Source of the DNA: Topomyia yanbarensis
Lineage: Eukaryota > Arthropoda > Insecta > Diptera > Culicidae
Direction: 5' to 3'
NCBI RefSeq assembly: GCF_030247195.1
Contig: NC_080672.1
Coordinates: 305,381,115 to 305,445,114, forward strand
Length of the DNA: 64,000 bases
This document shows positions 1 to 11,915 of the stretch, in pieces; positions within the stretch are counted from its first letter, which is position 1; every line of letters starts with the position of its first letter. The position numbers and the translations under genes are program-made. The notes beneath the pieces are model-generated. The model saw nothing but the letters and a program-made list of their open reading frames with translations. It made no database searches and had not been told where the DNA came from.

Positions 1-245
1 GTCTTAAACGAGGAGTATAGTATTCACATGGATTGTTACCGCATTTCATTTGAACGAAGTTTTTGTTCCGGAGTTATGGGTAAAGGAATCCGATCACACG
101 TGACTTTCCCATATAAACCTTTTTGGCTTTCTCCTATAGAAAGATTATGCAATCACTCTGACTCTGATTAAGGCCCGGAGGGCCGAAACACTTCATCGAG
201 TTCGGCAAATGCAACAATCGCCCATCGGTTACTCGGAGCACATAC
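1..245. repeat. Unclassified interspersed repeat, 'CCCGGAGGGCCGA' family
   Basis: Partial copy of a family also present at about 56340-56790 and 57839-58335. Shared landmarks in the same order are a 'TTCCGGAGTTA' block, 'CCCATATAAAC', 'GCCTTTCTC.TATAGAAAG', 'TTATGCAATCACTC' and 'GGCCCGGAGGGCCGA'. There is no long open frame. The left edge is cut by the window. The class is not recognised. Confidence 0.55.
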
Positions 246-2090
246 CAAACTAAGATGAGGTGGCTCTAGGTTGCAGGTTTTTCATCCCCCTCACACACCC
301 ACCCCCGCATGACAAAATAAGTTAGAAAGAAGACACTGTGGAGAACTAATGACAGACACCATTGAACTAATGCTGATTAAGCTAATTAAATATGGTAATT
401 TTTTTTATTTAAGTATTTCAGCGTCGACACGACAAGTTCGTGGATGGCGAGCCATTGTATATAGGTGTTCTAAGAATCCAATTGACAGTTCCACAATTAT
501 ATTGAGCATAACCAGCCATAGAATCATAGTTTGGAGAAATGAGTAAGACACAATTGCACCACTGTGTGGATTAAAACAGATTTTTGGTTTGATATCAATG
601 TGGGTCTTTCGGGCCCTATTGCTGGCTACATCCTTACCCTCAGTGCAGTCACAACACTTCGGTTTTGTCACAAATATTATCCTCGCATCTTTTTGTCTGA
701 ACTTTTAGCAAATATTGGATTTAAGCTCGCCCCCACAAAATAGTGGCGACGCTACTGCTAACTATAATACGCAATAACCAACCAGAATCCGAAAACTGAC
801 CGATCGGTATTTTATATTTCCCGACAATACTCTCCGTATCATTTAGCCTGCTAAACCATATATTGGCCCTCACAAAATACATTGCATCCATCTCCAGCAA
901 ATACATATCTATCTATGGCATGTGCATGCCATAGTAAAACCAACCAAAATAGTCCGATACAGTCGGATTTAGCTGAGATGGGAGTGGGAATAAATATTTG
1001 AAGCTACCGGAGTGGCGAACCTCACACGGGCAGTGAGCCGAAATGTTCCATGTAATAAAATGTTCTGAATTTAAATAGCCAGAATGCTTAAATTTTCAAC
1101 TCCGTTTCAGCACAACATGCATTCACTTCATTGCTATTTCCGGCGGGGCTTTTAGCTGGTCCACAAACGACAAGAAGCGGCCACTTGTAGCGCAATTGAG
1201 GTTGGTAAGGAAAAGAATTTGACTTTTCGTATGCGTCGTACTCGGTATACACTGATAAAAATAGCGATAAAAATTTAATTGACTTTACACATACAGTATC
1301 GCAATTTGTAGAAGCTGCTTTAATAGCTTCTCAGTTTATATAAGTATTATATATTCATGTCATGTTTATGACTTAAATATACAGAATATTACATTCGATT
1401 TTCATCAGTGTACATCTGCTCTTCCTATTTCTTCCACCATCGAAATTGAAAACCACTCGGACTCACTGGAAAAATTTCCTTAACTTTTTGAAAATTTGCT
1501 GTGAATCTATTGCGGTTTTTTGGCAGTACATCGCTTCATTCCAAACTAAATGATTTAAGCTATGTATATGTATGTGTGTCTTATTTTGTTCACTCCATTA
1601 ACAAAAAAGCTATGAAATTGTTTTGTATCATTGCTTTGCGCTTTAAACTCTTCCAAATCCTTCCATGAAAACTAGTAGGAAACCAGTCTTGTCACATACA
1701 TTTGTTTTAGTACTGTAGTCTAAGCTTCACCATGTGCTGGAACGGTAACTGCAGATGTTTTGATAAGCGTTTTATAGCCTCTCTGATAGAAGAATTAATG
1801 TTTTGTTTGGCACGGTTCACTGTAGCACTAAGGCGAGATATTGAACGTGCTTAACAGCCGATTATGTAAAAATAAGTTTTTCTTTCAATGCTAATTAATG
1901 TCAATAAATTATTATATCTATATGTGTATGTTTTAAAGCGGCGAAATAGAATTTATCCACCCTATACTAAGAAGCTAAATAAATAAATGTTCACACCAGT
2001 GGCAGATTAGATTTTCCAATTCCAATTCCGGAAATTCCAACAGAACACTTCTCAGCTAGTGTACACCGGTGTCGAATTTTCCCGGACAAT
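246..2090. other. AT-rich sequence without recognised gene
   Basis: Open frames here are short (65, 88 and 61 codons), overlap one another on opposite strands and resemble nothing I recognise. No RNA gene or clear repeat unit was seen. Confidence 0.5.
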
Positions 2091-2099
2091 TGACAAAGA

Positions 2100-2390
2100 A
2101 TGCTAGGAGATACGACCGGATCCAGCGAGACGGAAAACAGCCCGGCTGACAGACAGACCAGCTCGTCGATAACCGGTTCACACCCTTTCTACACGCGGAT
2201 GGAACAGGTTTGTCGTTTGCTGTCACCGAGAATGGGTTGGAAAAAACTCTTCCTATCTATCGGTCGATATCTTAGAGCAGCTGCATGCATAACAAACTAT
2301 GTATTTTTTGCCACCTTAGAGAAAGTCGAAAAAAGATTGCACCTACACAGCCGAAGGATTGGAATCAGAATCGAGTTCGGATCCGCATAA
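2100..2390 (+). other. 96-codon open frame, possible host exon, unrecognised
   Basis: The frame starts with an acidic, Ser/Thr-rich stretch (MLGDTTGSSETENSPADRQT...) that looks more protein-like than its surroundings. A potential splice donor (CAG/GTTTGT) follows codon 38. A second protein-like stretch rich in S, E and G (reading EGLESESSSDPHNL) lies in another frame at about 2352-2441, after a plausible acceptor (CTACACAG). The donor and acceptor phases do not join these two stretches in frame, so a two-exon gene is not supported as drawn. No family is recognised, and chance remains likely. Confidence 0.18.
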
Positions 2391-2441
2391 TCTAGCGAGT
2401 CTGAGTAGTTTGGGGAACGGTCCTGTCATCGGTGATAGTTG

Positions 2442-3476
2442 ATTATCGGATTGACACATTTCATGCATCTCGTATATGAGTGTGAGAAGATTATCGGAAT
2501 GGACGGATTGCGGAAGACGCGGGAAAAAGTAGGGACCACATGTCAGCATAAATATTTGCAGGCTGATAAAAGCCGTTGTTGGTTTGGGTTGATCTGAATT
2601 GCAAATCGATTCGGTGGAGCTGCGTTCTCCGAGCTGGAGGTACAAATGGAATGGACCCAAAACCAAAATCGTTTCGTTTCCGGTACCGCAATCTGACAGA
2701 ATGAAAATAGAGCCTGATTTGATGCAAATTGTGCACAGAATTACAACTCAGAATTGGATTGCGGGAGACTCGGATTAGGTTTCTGCCAATCTACGGATGC
2801 CATTGAGATTGGATACTCCACATAAACAAGCCAACTAACGACTTTCCGCTTTTTTTGAAAATATTCACAAAGAAAGAGTATTTTGTATAGCTGCAGCATT
2901 TTGTATGAAAATTGTAAACATCAACGGACTGGAAAACATCCGGCGTTCATTGCTCGGAAAAACTACACAAACTCCAGCTGGGCATCTCGTCTGCATCAGA
3001 AAACTCGCCTCCGGCTAAGTGTTACGAAGTATTTTACCACTACTTTTAACCACCTTGCAACGGGCGAAGACTTTTCACTTCAACCTTAATGGCTTTTGAA
3101 TGATAAAAAGTAAACCAAAGTTTGTCCGCACCGAGCAAAGTTGGCAGTTTGAAGAGCGAAAAACGCGCAAAGTTTGAATAAGAAACTTTGAAAAATGATT
3201 CAACATTGATAACAGAATGACGGTAGGTAGTAGTAAGAGTTCCGAAGCGCGCCGGTGGTTGGAATTTTCAGCAAAATTTAGAAGGTTTCTGAAGTCCAAC
3301 AAATTGGCAAATTGTCTCGGTTTAGCTTAATTTTTTTCGGATAACGTGACCAATTTATCAAATCAATTAATCGTTTGCTGCTGGCACTTTTCAGCTCAAT
3401 CTGTTCGTAGTATTCTACATATGTTGCAGAACCAAAATCAACTTCATTTGCTATTTTTAGGCTAAATGATATTAAT
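2442..3476. other. No recognised gene
   Basis: Overlapping short frames on both strands, none with a recognisable motif. The base composition is mixed. Confidence 0.4.
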
Positions 3477-3675
3477 GTTGCACAGAGAATGCGCAAAATT
3501 CGCAAACGAAAAAAGCAGTTTTTTTCCACACCGTATGTCAGATCTTCATAAAAATCAATCAGCAGTACTGTAACGACATTCAACATACGCTGATTGATTT
3601 TTATGAAGATCTGACATACGCTGTGTAAAAAAATTGCTTTTTTCGTTTGCGAATTTTGCGCATTCTCTGTGCAAC
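3477..3675. repeat. Near-perfect hairpin, 87-bp arms
   Basis: Positions 3477-3563 are the reverse complement of 3589-3675 with only about four mismatches, separated by a 25-base loop. A transcript from either strand would fold into a long double-stranded RNA. The arms lack the ends of a recognised transposon, and no direct repeats flank the structure. Confidence 0.85.
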
Positions 3676-4014
3676 CTTAAGTCGAACTATACAGAAACTG
3701 ATCAAGATTGGGACTACATGAGAAATATGCGACACGGCATATTAGTATGAAATATTGCGCAAAAATATCATATACTGCAAAATTTAGCATATTTTAATCC
3801 ATCTTCCATGACTACATATAGTGAGATATATTTCGATAACTCCAAATGTTCCGACACAAAATTCTTCTTTTTCTAATACATTATGTCATCTTGAGTGAGC
3901 TTTGTTGAACAAGCTGGCTTATGATATAACGTTCGAAAATTGGAGTTTAAGATATTCTAATGTGAGCAAGGAATTTTCACAAACATTTTCTAAAACAATG
4001 GCTCTCAGCTTCGA

Positions 4015-4321
4015 CTAATTTGTTTTATTCATTTACTTTATTTAAATCATCGCCATTTCAATCATTTTTTATTGTGTATTCTTTTTATTCATTTTGTTCA
4101 TTTGTCTTCATTTTATCTATTTATTAGTTTCATTCTTTGGATTCATTTTGATCAGTTCATTTCTTTGAAGCATTTAATTCATATCTCACATTTAACTTAT
4201 TTTATTTTACTGTGTTCTTTTTATCCATTTTATTAACTTTTTTCAGTTCATACATTTTATTCAGTTTGTTCTTTTTAATAATCTTACTAATTTCTTTAGT
4301 CATTCATTTCATCCAATATGT
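4015..4321. repeat. T-rich low-complexity sequence (TTCATTTT-like)
   Basis: Irregular runs of TTCATTT / TTTATTC motifs. The same composition resumes at about 5551-5720 beyond the DD37E element, so the transposon split one low-complexity tract. Confidence 0.6.
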
Positions 4322-4323
4322 TA

Positions 4324-5548
4324 AAGGGCGAAAACGAAATTATTGCGACACCGAAAATGTCATGCCAATTTTCTTATAATGTTTAAAATCAAACCAAAAT
4401 TTGTAAAATTGAACGCATTTTCGCTTGATGCTCACCATCGAAGTCTTTACAGTGTCATCCGGTACCAGTTTCTCAGTTTTTTTCTATTTTCTTAACATGT
4501 CCTTCTCGTCTTTGACTGTCTTCTTGCTCTTCCGAAGTTCCCGCTTCATCATTGCCCAGCACTGCTCCACCGGGCGCAGCTCCGGACAGTTTGGCGGATT
4601 CATGTCATTTGGAACAAAATGGACAGAATTGCTCTCATACCACTCCAGGACACTTTTAGAATAGTTGCATGATGCCAAATGTGGCCAAAATAGCGGAGCT
4701 TTGTCGTGCTGCTGCAAGAACGGCAAAAGGCGCTTCTCGAGGCACTCAGATTTGTAGATCTCTCCATTTACTGTGCCCTTTGTCACGAAAGGCTCACTCC
4801 TCAGTCCGCAAGAGCAGATGGCCTGCCAAATGAGATATTTCGAGGCGAACTTCGACATTTTTTTCTTCTTAAATTTGTCTTCCACATAAAACTTGCTCTT
4901 GCCGGTGAAAAACTCCAACCCCGGAATTTGCTTAAAATCGGCTTTTATATACGTTTCGTCGTCCATCACACAGCAGCCATATTTTGTCAGTATCTTCTCG
5001 TAGAGCTTCCGTGCCCGAGTTTTAGCCGTCGATTGTTGCCGCTCATCGCGGTTTGGGAAGTTCTGTACCTTGTATGTATGTAGTCCAGCTCTCTTCTTTG
5101 CATTCTGGACGTAGCTCTGCGACATGCCGATCTTTTTAGCCAAATCACGGCTTAAGACGTTGGGATTTGCTTTAATCATCCGCTTCACCTTTCTCTCCGT
5201 CTTTTTGTTCTCCGGTCCCGGTTTTCTTCCAGCTCCTTTGCCGTGGTCCAACGTCTACCGCTCCTGGAACCGCTTCAACACTCTGGAGACGGTTGAATGG
5301 TGAATGTTCAACATTTTTCCCAACTGCCGGTTCGACAGGTCAGGAAATTCCAGGTGTTTGGAAAGAATTTGTTCTACCGACTCGCGTTGGTTCACCTCCA
5401 TTTTCGTTGAATCGAAAAACACGACTTCGAGTTTGACAGCATGTAAACAATACACGTCAATGAGAAAGTGTGCAAATTTTGATATTTACCCAATGGTAAA
5501 AAAGTTATGCCCTGTTGAATGTGTCGCAATAATTTCGTGTTCGCCCTT
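4324..5548 (-). mobile_element. DD37E mariner-type transposon, copy A
   Basis: A 1225-bp element with matching termini: left AAGGGCGAAAACGAAATTA and right its complement with one change, flanked by TA (4322-4323 and 5549-5550) as expected for the IS630-Tc1-mariner superfamily. One transposase gene lies on the minus strand. The spacing of 37 residues between the second acidic position and the final Glu in 'RPVEQ' fits the mosquito DD37E (ITmD37E) family. A shorter copy lies at 7428-8545. Confidence 0.9.
4481..5401 (-). pseudogene. DD37E transposase, copy A (one internal nonsense codon)
   Basis: The start chosen is the ATG before 'EVNQRESVEQ', which aligns with copy B. The N-terminal part carries a helix-turn-helix (RQLGKMLNIHHSTVSRVLKRF) and a second HTH-like segment (LSRDLAKKIGMSQSYVQNAKKR). 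An in-frame TAG at 5255-5257 separates the first ~49 codons from the rest; copy B has TTG there. The first catalytic Asp is in 'CVMDDETYI'. The second catalytic position, normally Asp in 'WPDLAS', reads His ('WPHLAS'). The third is Glu in 'RPVEQCW'. The frame ends early at TAG, where copy B has TGG and continues for about 12 residues. The product would cut and join DNA if intact, but this copy should be inactive. Confidence 0.88.
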
Positions 5549-5714
5549 TAGTTTCACTCAACTAATAATTTTCTAACTTTTAATATTGTCTAATTACTCA
5601 TTCAACTGAACTAATTTGATTTATGTCAAGAATTATTTATTTATTATTTCATTTTATGAATTTGATATTTTTTTGCTTTATGAAGTTTTTGATTTAATTT
5701 GCCGAACGATTCAA

Positions 5715-6350
5715 AACTATTTCAAACACGTGGTTGAAAGTGACAACGTTATAATTAAGATTCCCGTATAACTAGAAAATGACTATATAGAGGTAAGGTT
5801 ACATGACCTATCACAGCGTACGCCTCCTGAGTTAATTTCAAAAGGTGATACTTGGAGAAACTTTTTGGCGGGTATTCCTAACCGTGTTCTTGTAGGTGAG
5901 GATGCGTGTCCGAACACCTATTCCTTCCTACTTGACTATAATGACTACCGCAAAAGATGCACCCAGCACCCCAAAACCAACTGAAAGCAGCATCGGCGAG
6001 GAAGTTAATAACAATGACGACGGGTTTACAGTGGTCACCCGTAAGTGTAAGAAGCAGCAAAGAACATCTGATGGCGGGTACCAAGCAGGCTTTGTAACCT
6101 TGACATGAAAGGCACGAGTGAGCTGAATTACCCCCATGACGCAGTAAGCGAGCAGACGAACATTTCTCCTCCGCGAAAGAAGGTCCCCGTGCGCAAAAGA
6201 ATGTTGTGTGCACGAGATCCAACGGATAATCAATAACATTTGATTTATTTACTTATATGTAAAATATGTGTTACGTATTGTATACATATCGAAGATCCAC
6301 GGCTCTGTTAAGTTACCACTATGTCCCGTTTGAAATAAACGAATTTAATT
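5715..6350 (+). pseudogene. Fragment of gag-like zinc-knuckle ORF (3' half) and its 3' flank
   Basis: Aligns with the longer copy at 53752-54840. It begins at the segment reading 'KHVVESDNV' and runs through 'DTWRNF', 'PIPSYLT' and 'DDGFTVVTRKCKKQ' to a C-terminal 'ARDPTDNQ' stop at about 6233. The zinc-knuckle segment present in the other copy is deleted here (jump after 'PSYLT'), and several stops interrupt the frame. A shared 3' non-coding tail containing 'AAGATCCACGG' follows both copies. It is probably ORF1 of a non-LTR element; the clade is not determined. Confidence 0.65.
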
Positions 6351-6825
6351 TGGAACTCACTGCATGGTGTTTTGGGAGTGTTTGAATTGTGTTTAACCCA
6401 TGCAAACACTAGCCCCATCCGCGTAAAAAAACGCGTCAAAAAACCGCGTTGATTGGAAAATCCGCGTAAAAACCGCGTTAATTCGAAAACCCGTGTAAAA
6501 AAACTCTCAGCAAAAGACTTGGAAGAATATTTTTGGAAGTTTATTTTTTGCACGGATTTCGCAATTAACGCGGTTTTTGCAAAAATATTCAAAATCCTTT
6601 TGAATGCAAAAGACTTAGACTTTTTTCTGAAAAAAATTACTAAGTCCTTTGAAATGCAAAGAACTTGAAAGAATGTTGGTACCTTTTATTTTGCGCGGAT
6701 TTCGCAATTAACACGGTTTTTGCAAAAAATATTTCAAGTCCTTTTGAATGCAAAAGACTTAGAAGATTTTCGGAAAGATGGAAGAGACGGGACTGGAAGA
6801 CTCCTTATGGCCCGCACCCCAACAA

Positions 6826-7045
6826 TATGGATATTTTCGGAATGGTCTTGAAGAGTAAGTGCCAGAAATTAATTTTTGACGCCATTGTAAAATCAAAGAT
6901 GGCGACTTCCGGTTTAGCGAAAATAAAATCCAATCAAAATTGGATATTTTCGGAATGGTCTTGACGAGTAGATGCCAGAAATTGATTTTAGACGCTATTT
7001 TGAAATCAAAGATGGCGACTTCCGGTTTAGCGAGATTCCCGCATG
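6826..7045 (+). repeat. ~114-bp tandem units, left arm (two units)
   Basis: Two units begin with 'GGATATTTTCGGAATGGTC' at about 6828 and 6940 and end with 'GATGGCGACTTCCGG'. They are inverted relative to the units in the right arm. Confidence 0.75.
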
Positions 7046-7427
7046 AAAAATCTGGGCAATCATCCAAAACACCCTCATATATAAGATCTAATCACAAACC
7101 AGCAGAATGCAAAATATTTTTATGTGTTCATTCAGAAAAGTGCGGTGAGAATGGAAGAGAGAGAAGAAAGAGACGTATGTGGTGTGAGTTGGGGGTTTGA
7201 ATTTATTCAAATTAAACATAATGCTTAAATTTAAGTAAATTCAACTGTTTAATTAAAAGAATTTGTACTACAACTTCAACTTCCAAAAATACTTATATTG
7301 ATTGGGTTATAGCGAATTTCACTAAACCGGAAGTCGGCATCTTTGATATCAAAATGGCATCAAAAATCAATTTCTGGAACCTACTCTTCAAGACCATTCC
7401 GAAAATACCCATATTGATTGGGTTATA

Positions 7428-8545
7428 AAGGGCGAACACGAAATTATTGCGACACATTCAAAAGGGCATAACTTTTTTACCATTGGGTAATAATCAACCA
7501 AATTTTGCACACTTTCTCATTGATGTGTATTGTTTACATGCTGTCAAACTCGAAGTCGTGTTTTTCGATTCAACGAAAATGGAGGTGAACCAACGCGAGT
7601 CGTGAGAACAAATTCTTTCCAAACACCTGAAATTTCCTGACCTGTCGCGCCGGCAGTTGGGAAAAATGTTGAATATTTACCATTCAACCGTCTCCAGAGT
7701 GTTGAAGCGGTTCCAGGAGCGGTTGACGTTGGACCACGGCAAAGGAGCTGGAAGAAAACCGGGACCGGAGAACAAAAAGACGGACGGAAAGGTTAAGCGG
7801 ATGATTAAAGCAAATCCCAAAAAAAAACTCGGGCACGGAAGGTCTACGAGAAGATGCTGACAAAATATGGCTGCTGTGTGATGGACGACGAAAGTATATA
7901 AAAGCCGATTTTAAGCAAATTCCGGGGTTGGAGTTTTTCACCGGCAAGAGCAAGTTCTATGTGGACGACAAATTTAAGAAGAAGAAAATGTCGAAGTTCG
8001 CCTCCAAATATCTCATTTGGCAGGCCATCTGCTCTTGCGGACTGAGGAGTGAGCCTTTCGTGACAAAGGGCACAGTAAATGGCGAGATCTACAAATCTGA
8101 TTGCCTAGAGAAGCGCCTTTTACCGTTCTTGCAGCAGCACGACGAAGCTCCGCTGTTTTGGCCACATTTGGCATCATTCCACTATTCTAAAAGTGTCCTG
8201 GAGTGGTATGAGGCCAATTCTGTCCATTTTGTTCCAAATGACATGAATCCGCCAAACTGTCCGAAGCTGCGCCCGGTGGAGCAGTACTGGGCAATGATGA
8301 AGCGGGAACTTCGGAAGAGCAAGCAGACAGTCTAAGACGAGAAGGACATGTTAAGAAAATGGAAAAAAACGGAGAAACTGGCACCGGATGACGAATGACT
8401 TTGATGAAGGGCATCAAGCGAAAATGCGTTGATTTTTGAAGTAAATATATGTATAAAACTACCCTAAAATTTTGGTTTGATTTTAAACATTATAAGAAAA
8501 TTGGCATGACATTTTCGGTGTCGCAATAATTTCGTGTTCGCCCTT
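7428..8545 (+). mobile_element. DD37E mariner-type transposon, copy B, inserted in a tandem unit
   Basis: A 1118-bp element with ends AAGGGCGAACACGAAATTA and the complement, flanked by TA at 7426-7427 and 8546-8547. Removing the element and one TA restores 'GGGTTATAGCGATTT', which is exactly what neighbouring ~114-bp units read. This confirms both the boundaries and the target duplication. Confidence 0.92.
7579..8397 (+). pseudogene. DD37E transposase, copy B (deleted and interrupted)
   Basis: The same protein as copy A. The start is the ATG at 7579. Defects visible are a TGA at 7603-7605 (copy A has a Val codon), loss of about 47 codons after 'MIKANP' that removes the second HTH, a frameshift within 'DDETYIKADF', and a TAA at about 8333 in 'TVKDEK'. 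The C-terminal end is longer than in copy A (MLRKWKKTEKLAPDDE). The second catalytic position is again His ('WPHLAS'), as in copy A. The final Glu in 'RPVEQYW' is kept. Confidence 0.88.
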
Positions 8546-9445
8546 TAGCGATTTAACTAAAGCAGAAGTCGGCATCTTGGATTTCAAAATGGCGCCAAAA
8601 ATCAATTTCTGGCACCTACTTTTCAAGACCATTTCGAAAATATCCATATTGATTGGGTTATATAGATTTTACTAAACCGGAAGTCGCCATCTTGGATTTC
8701 AAAATGGCGCTAAAATCAATTTCTGGCACCTACTTTTCAAGACCATTCCGAAAATATCCATATTGATTGGGTTATAGCCATTTCACAAAACCGGAAGTCG
8801 CTTTTGGATTTCAAAATGGCGCTAAAATCTATTTCTGGCACCTACCCTTCAAGACCATTCCGAAAATACCCATATTGATTGGGTTATAGCGATTTCATTA
8901 AACCGGAAGTCGCCATCTTTGATTTCAAAATGGCGTCAAAAATCGATTTCTGGCACCTACTCTTCAAGTCCATTCCGAAAATATCCATATTGTTTAGGTT
9001 ATAGCGATTTCACTAAACCGGAAGTCGCCATCTTGGATTTCAAAATGGCCCTAAAAATCAATTTCTGGCACCTACTCTTCAAGACCATTCCAAAAATAAC
9101 CATATTGTTGGACACGGTCATAAGGAGTATTCCCGATCCGTCTCCGTTCATCTTTCTGAAAATCTTCTAAGTCTTTTGCATTCAAAAGGACTTAGAATAT
9201 TTTTTTTGCAAAAGCCGTGTTAATTGCGAAATCCGCGTAAAATAAAAACTGCCAAAATTTATCTAAGTTCTTTGCATTTGAAAGGATTCTTTCAATTTTT
9301 TTTTCAGAAAAAAAGTCCAAGTCTTTTGCATTGAAAAGGACTTTAAAGGACGCGTTAATTGAAAAATCTCAGTAGAAAAAACCTCGTTAATTGAAAAATC
9401 CGCGTAAAAAACTTCGTTAAAAACCGCGTAGAAAAACCTGAGGGT

Positions 9446-11390
9446 ATCGTGAATTCGGAGCCGTAATTTACAGAAAAATAACGAATTTGGTTTAAAAATA
9501 AAAAATCTCCAATCATGTCCTAATATGCTCAAATTGCAGTTATTCGTTGCAATAATCAATTCATTGGCGAATCTCTCCACTAGGGTACTAATTTTTGAAA
9601 AAAAAAATCCTGGTGAATAAATATGTATCGCTTTGAAATGAAGACTTTATGAAAATTCCGCCAATTTAATGATAATAAACGAGAGAGGTTTTTTATTTTA
9701 CCAATTTTAGTGATTTTAGTGAAATTATGATTGAAATGATTATAATTTATTTTCAATTTCAATAAAAAAAGTTGCCTGTTTTGAGAAATTTAGTTCATGA
9801 TACCTGGAACCATAACTCTTCGACGAAACAAGAGTAACGCATATATTGCGTTACAAACAAATAGTTCATGATATGATGCACATAATTCATGGTGTATTTT
9901 CATAACATGAAAAAACAGTATATTCCGAAAATCATGAGTCATTTTTTTCATTTAAAGGAACGGATTTGTACCCGTGATACTAACCCAACTTGGAAATCAT
10001 CGTGTGTACGCGAATCGCACTTACTTACTCGTGCATATATGCAAAATTTCAAATCGCACAGCTGGGTAAAGAATGCACGATAAACTTTGTATACAACGAG
10101 GAAACGTGATACTGGCACACGAAAAAATCGTACACAGCATAACTTTGTGCGGGTTAATGCCACCAGTGCCGAAAATCCATACCTTCTACCGCTTATCGTA
10201 CCGTCTGGACGTTACAGCCAAGATGTTGCTCGTTTGGTATGTGAGCCACAAATGATTCAAACAGACACGCGGTTCGTCCATATTTGATTGAGATAATTAG
10301 GTGCTTCCTATTGACGGCTCTGCCTGGAAAAGCTACTTCATGAATGGAAATTTTCCTGATTTTTAATGGACTACTTTTACTGCGCAGATATTAAATTATT
10401 ACGAACGTTCACGTTAGATGTTTCTGAATCGGTTGGTGTATAAATGATTATAATCCATAGCTTACATAGTTTTATTACATCCTATGTATTTTAGAGTAAG
10501 ACATTACTCTAGATATAGATACCTAATTATTTGTGTAACACAACTCACTTGTACACTCGGAAACCAGCATATCGAATTATAAGATAGCGAAAATTAATAA
10601 AATGCATTTCCTTTATTGTATTTTAGTATATCCCTAACATGCCCGTTTTATCCTTAGTTGGCGTAATGTAAATACGGTCCTGGTCAAACATCCACCCAGA
10701 TAGTACAGCATGTACAATAGTTTTTCACTTGCTGCTTTCTCTTCAATCTCGTCACTTTATACGATAATACACCATTCTCTCCTGCCGATGTTCTGGCACT
10801 GTTGCGGGCAGGATCCGACACAGTCGGTCGTCGTAGTACCCTGCTGGATGCAAAAAGCACTTGTCGAATAGTTGAGCTTAATGGGAACTTTCAAACTATG
10901 CGCACGCTATCGGGCCAAATACCCGAAGGGAAAATCGACGGCTGATAAGGCGGCGGGGGTGGGGAAACTAGTACGGTGATGAAGAGATGCGATCGCGCTG
11001 GATGCCAAAGTTTGCCTCGTTTTCCTCTCTGAGATATTAGCTGCCACATTCTAGGGCAGCAGCAATTTTTAAAGCATTTTTTGGCGTTCGATGGCGAAAC
11101 TGTGTAAGCGTGAATTATTAACGAAGCGCATTTCAAACAACTCAGATTATCCTTACTTATAGCGTGATGATGCGAACATCGATACACAAGAGGTTAAATA
11201 ATTTATGGATTCTACTTACACGCATCAATTATGAACAGATTTTCGATTCTCGTTTCATGCTAATACACGGGATTTCAACTGTTTTTGATCGCAAAACCAC
11301 AATTAGAGCCGGCGTTATGCTTTTAGCCCGAGTGGGTAGTAAGACAAGCATAGTGTGAGTGGTTTATTACTGGGGACTTGTCGCATTTTC
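9446..11390. other. No recognised gene
   Basis: AT-rich sequence with only short overlapping frames. A stretch at about 10140-10330 resembles, in the same order of short blocks ('CCGTC.GGACG', 'TGTTGCTCGT.TGGTA', 'TTGACGGCTCTGC'), the reverse complement of 16955-17115, so it may be a diverged dispersed repeat. Confidence 0.4.
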
Positions 11391-11812
11391 TTAACCATTC
11401 CATGCCCAACTTTTTTCTAGTGTATGTAAAATTTTCAAAACTATTTTTCCTTGACAGCGGTGGGGTCAAGAAACACGAAAAGCCTTTTTTGCTAAAGATA
11501 AGTGCTTCCCTCGCAGTGCTAGAAGCTGCTCATTTTTTCTTCTAATGCTCAATACAATTTTCCTAGAATATTTACAATAGTCCACATGCGCGGAAAACGT
11601 AGCCAAAGACAGTCTAAATTGATGTTTTATCAATTTTCAATAATATTGCAACATAACGAAGATAGGGTAGACGTGCCCTTATTCATCTCATTATTCACGA
11701 TGTCACACTATTTCGCTGATAACACGGCATATACTGATTGAAATGCACTTAAATAGGTATCAACGCCTTTGCTTCATTCTTAAGAAGCAGATCAATAAAA
11801 AATTTGGCTTGG

Positions 11813-11854
11813 AAAATGTAAAATACTCGCGTTAGAGCGAGTATTTTACATTTT
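11813..11854. repeat. Perfect 18-bp hairpin inside the TA element
   Basis: AAAATGTAAAATACTCGC and its exact complement are separated by a 6-base loop (GTTAGA). It may be a structural relic of the element. Confidence 0.85.
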
Positions 11855-11915
11855 ACGAGCGAAAAGTCGAGTACAACGCACCCTTATTCATCCTACCATT
11901 TGAGCTAATGCGTTG

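Larger units (their letters stand above)
7297..9112 (-). repeat. ~114-bp tandem units, right arm (about six to seven units)
   Basis: The landmark 'GATTGGGTTATAGCG' or a close variant recurs at about 7298, 7415, 8651, 8765, 8877 and 8991. The spacing is 112-115 bp once the DD37E insertion at 7428-8545 is removed. Units differ by point changes and small deletions. Confidence 0.8.
6424..9445. mobile_element. Foldback-like composite with long inverted arms
   Basis: The left side (6424-7045) and right side (about 7297-9445) are imperfect reverse complements around a unique centre (about 7046-7296). The outer arms (6424-6825 and 9113-9445) contain short repeated blocks such as 'CCGCGTTAATTG' and 'GAATGCAAAAGACTTAG'. 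The inner parts are ~114-bp units carrying 'AAACCGGAAGTCGCCATC'. The right side contains the DD37E element copy B. No protein-coding capacity of its own was seen. The architecture resembles foldback elements, but the ends and target duplication are not defined. Confidence 0.65.
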
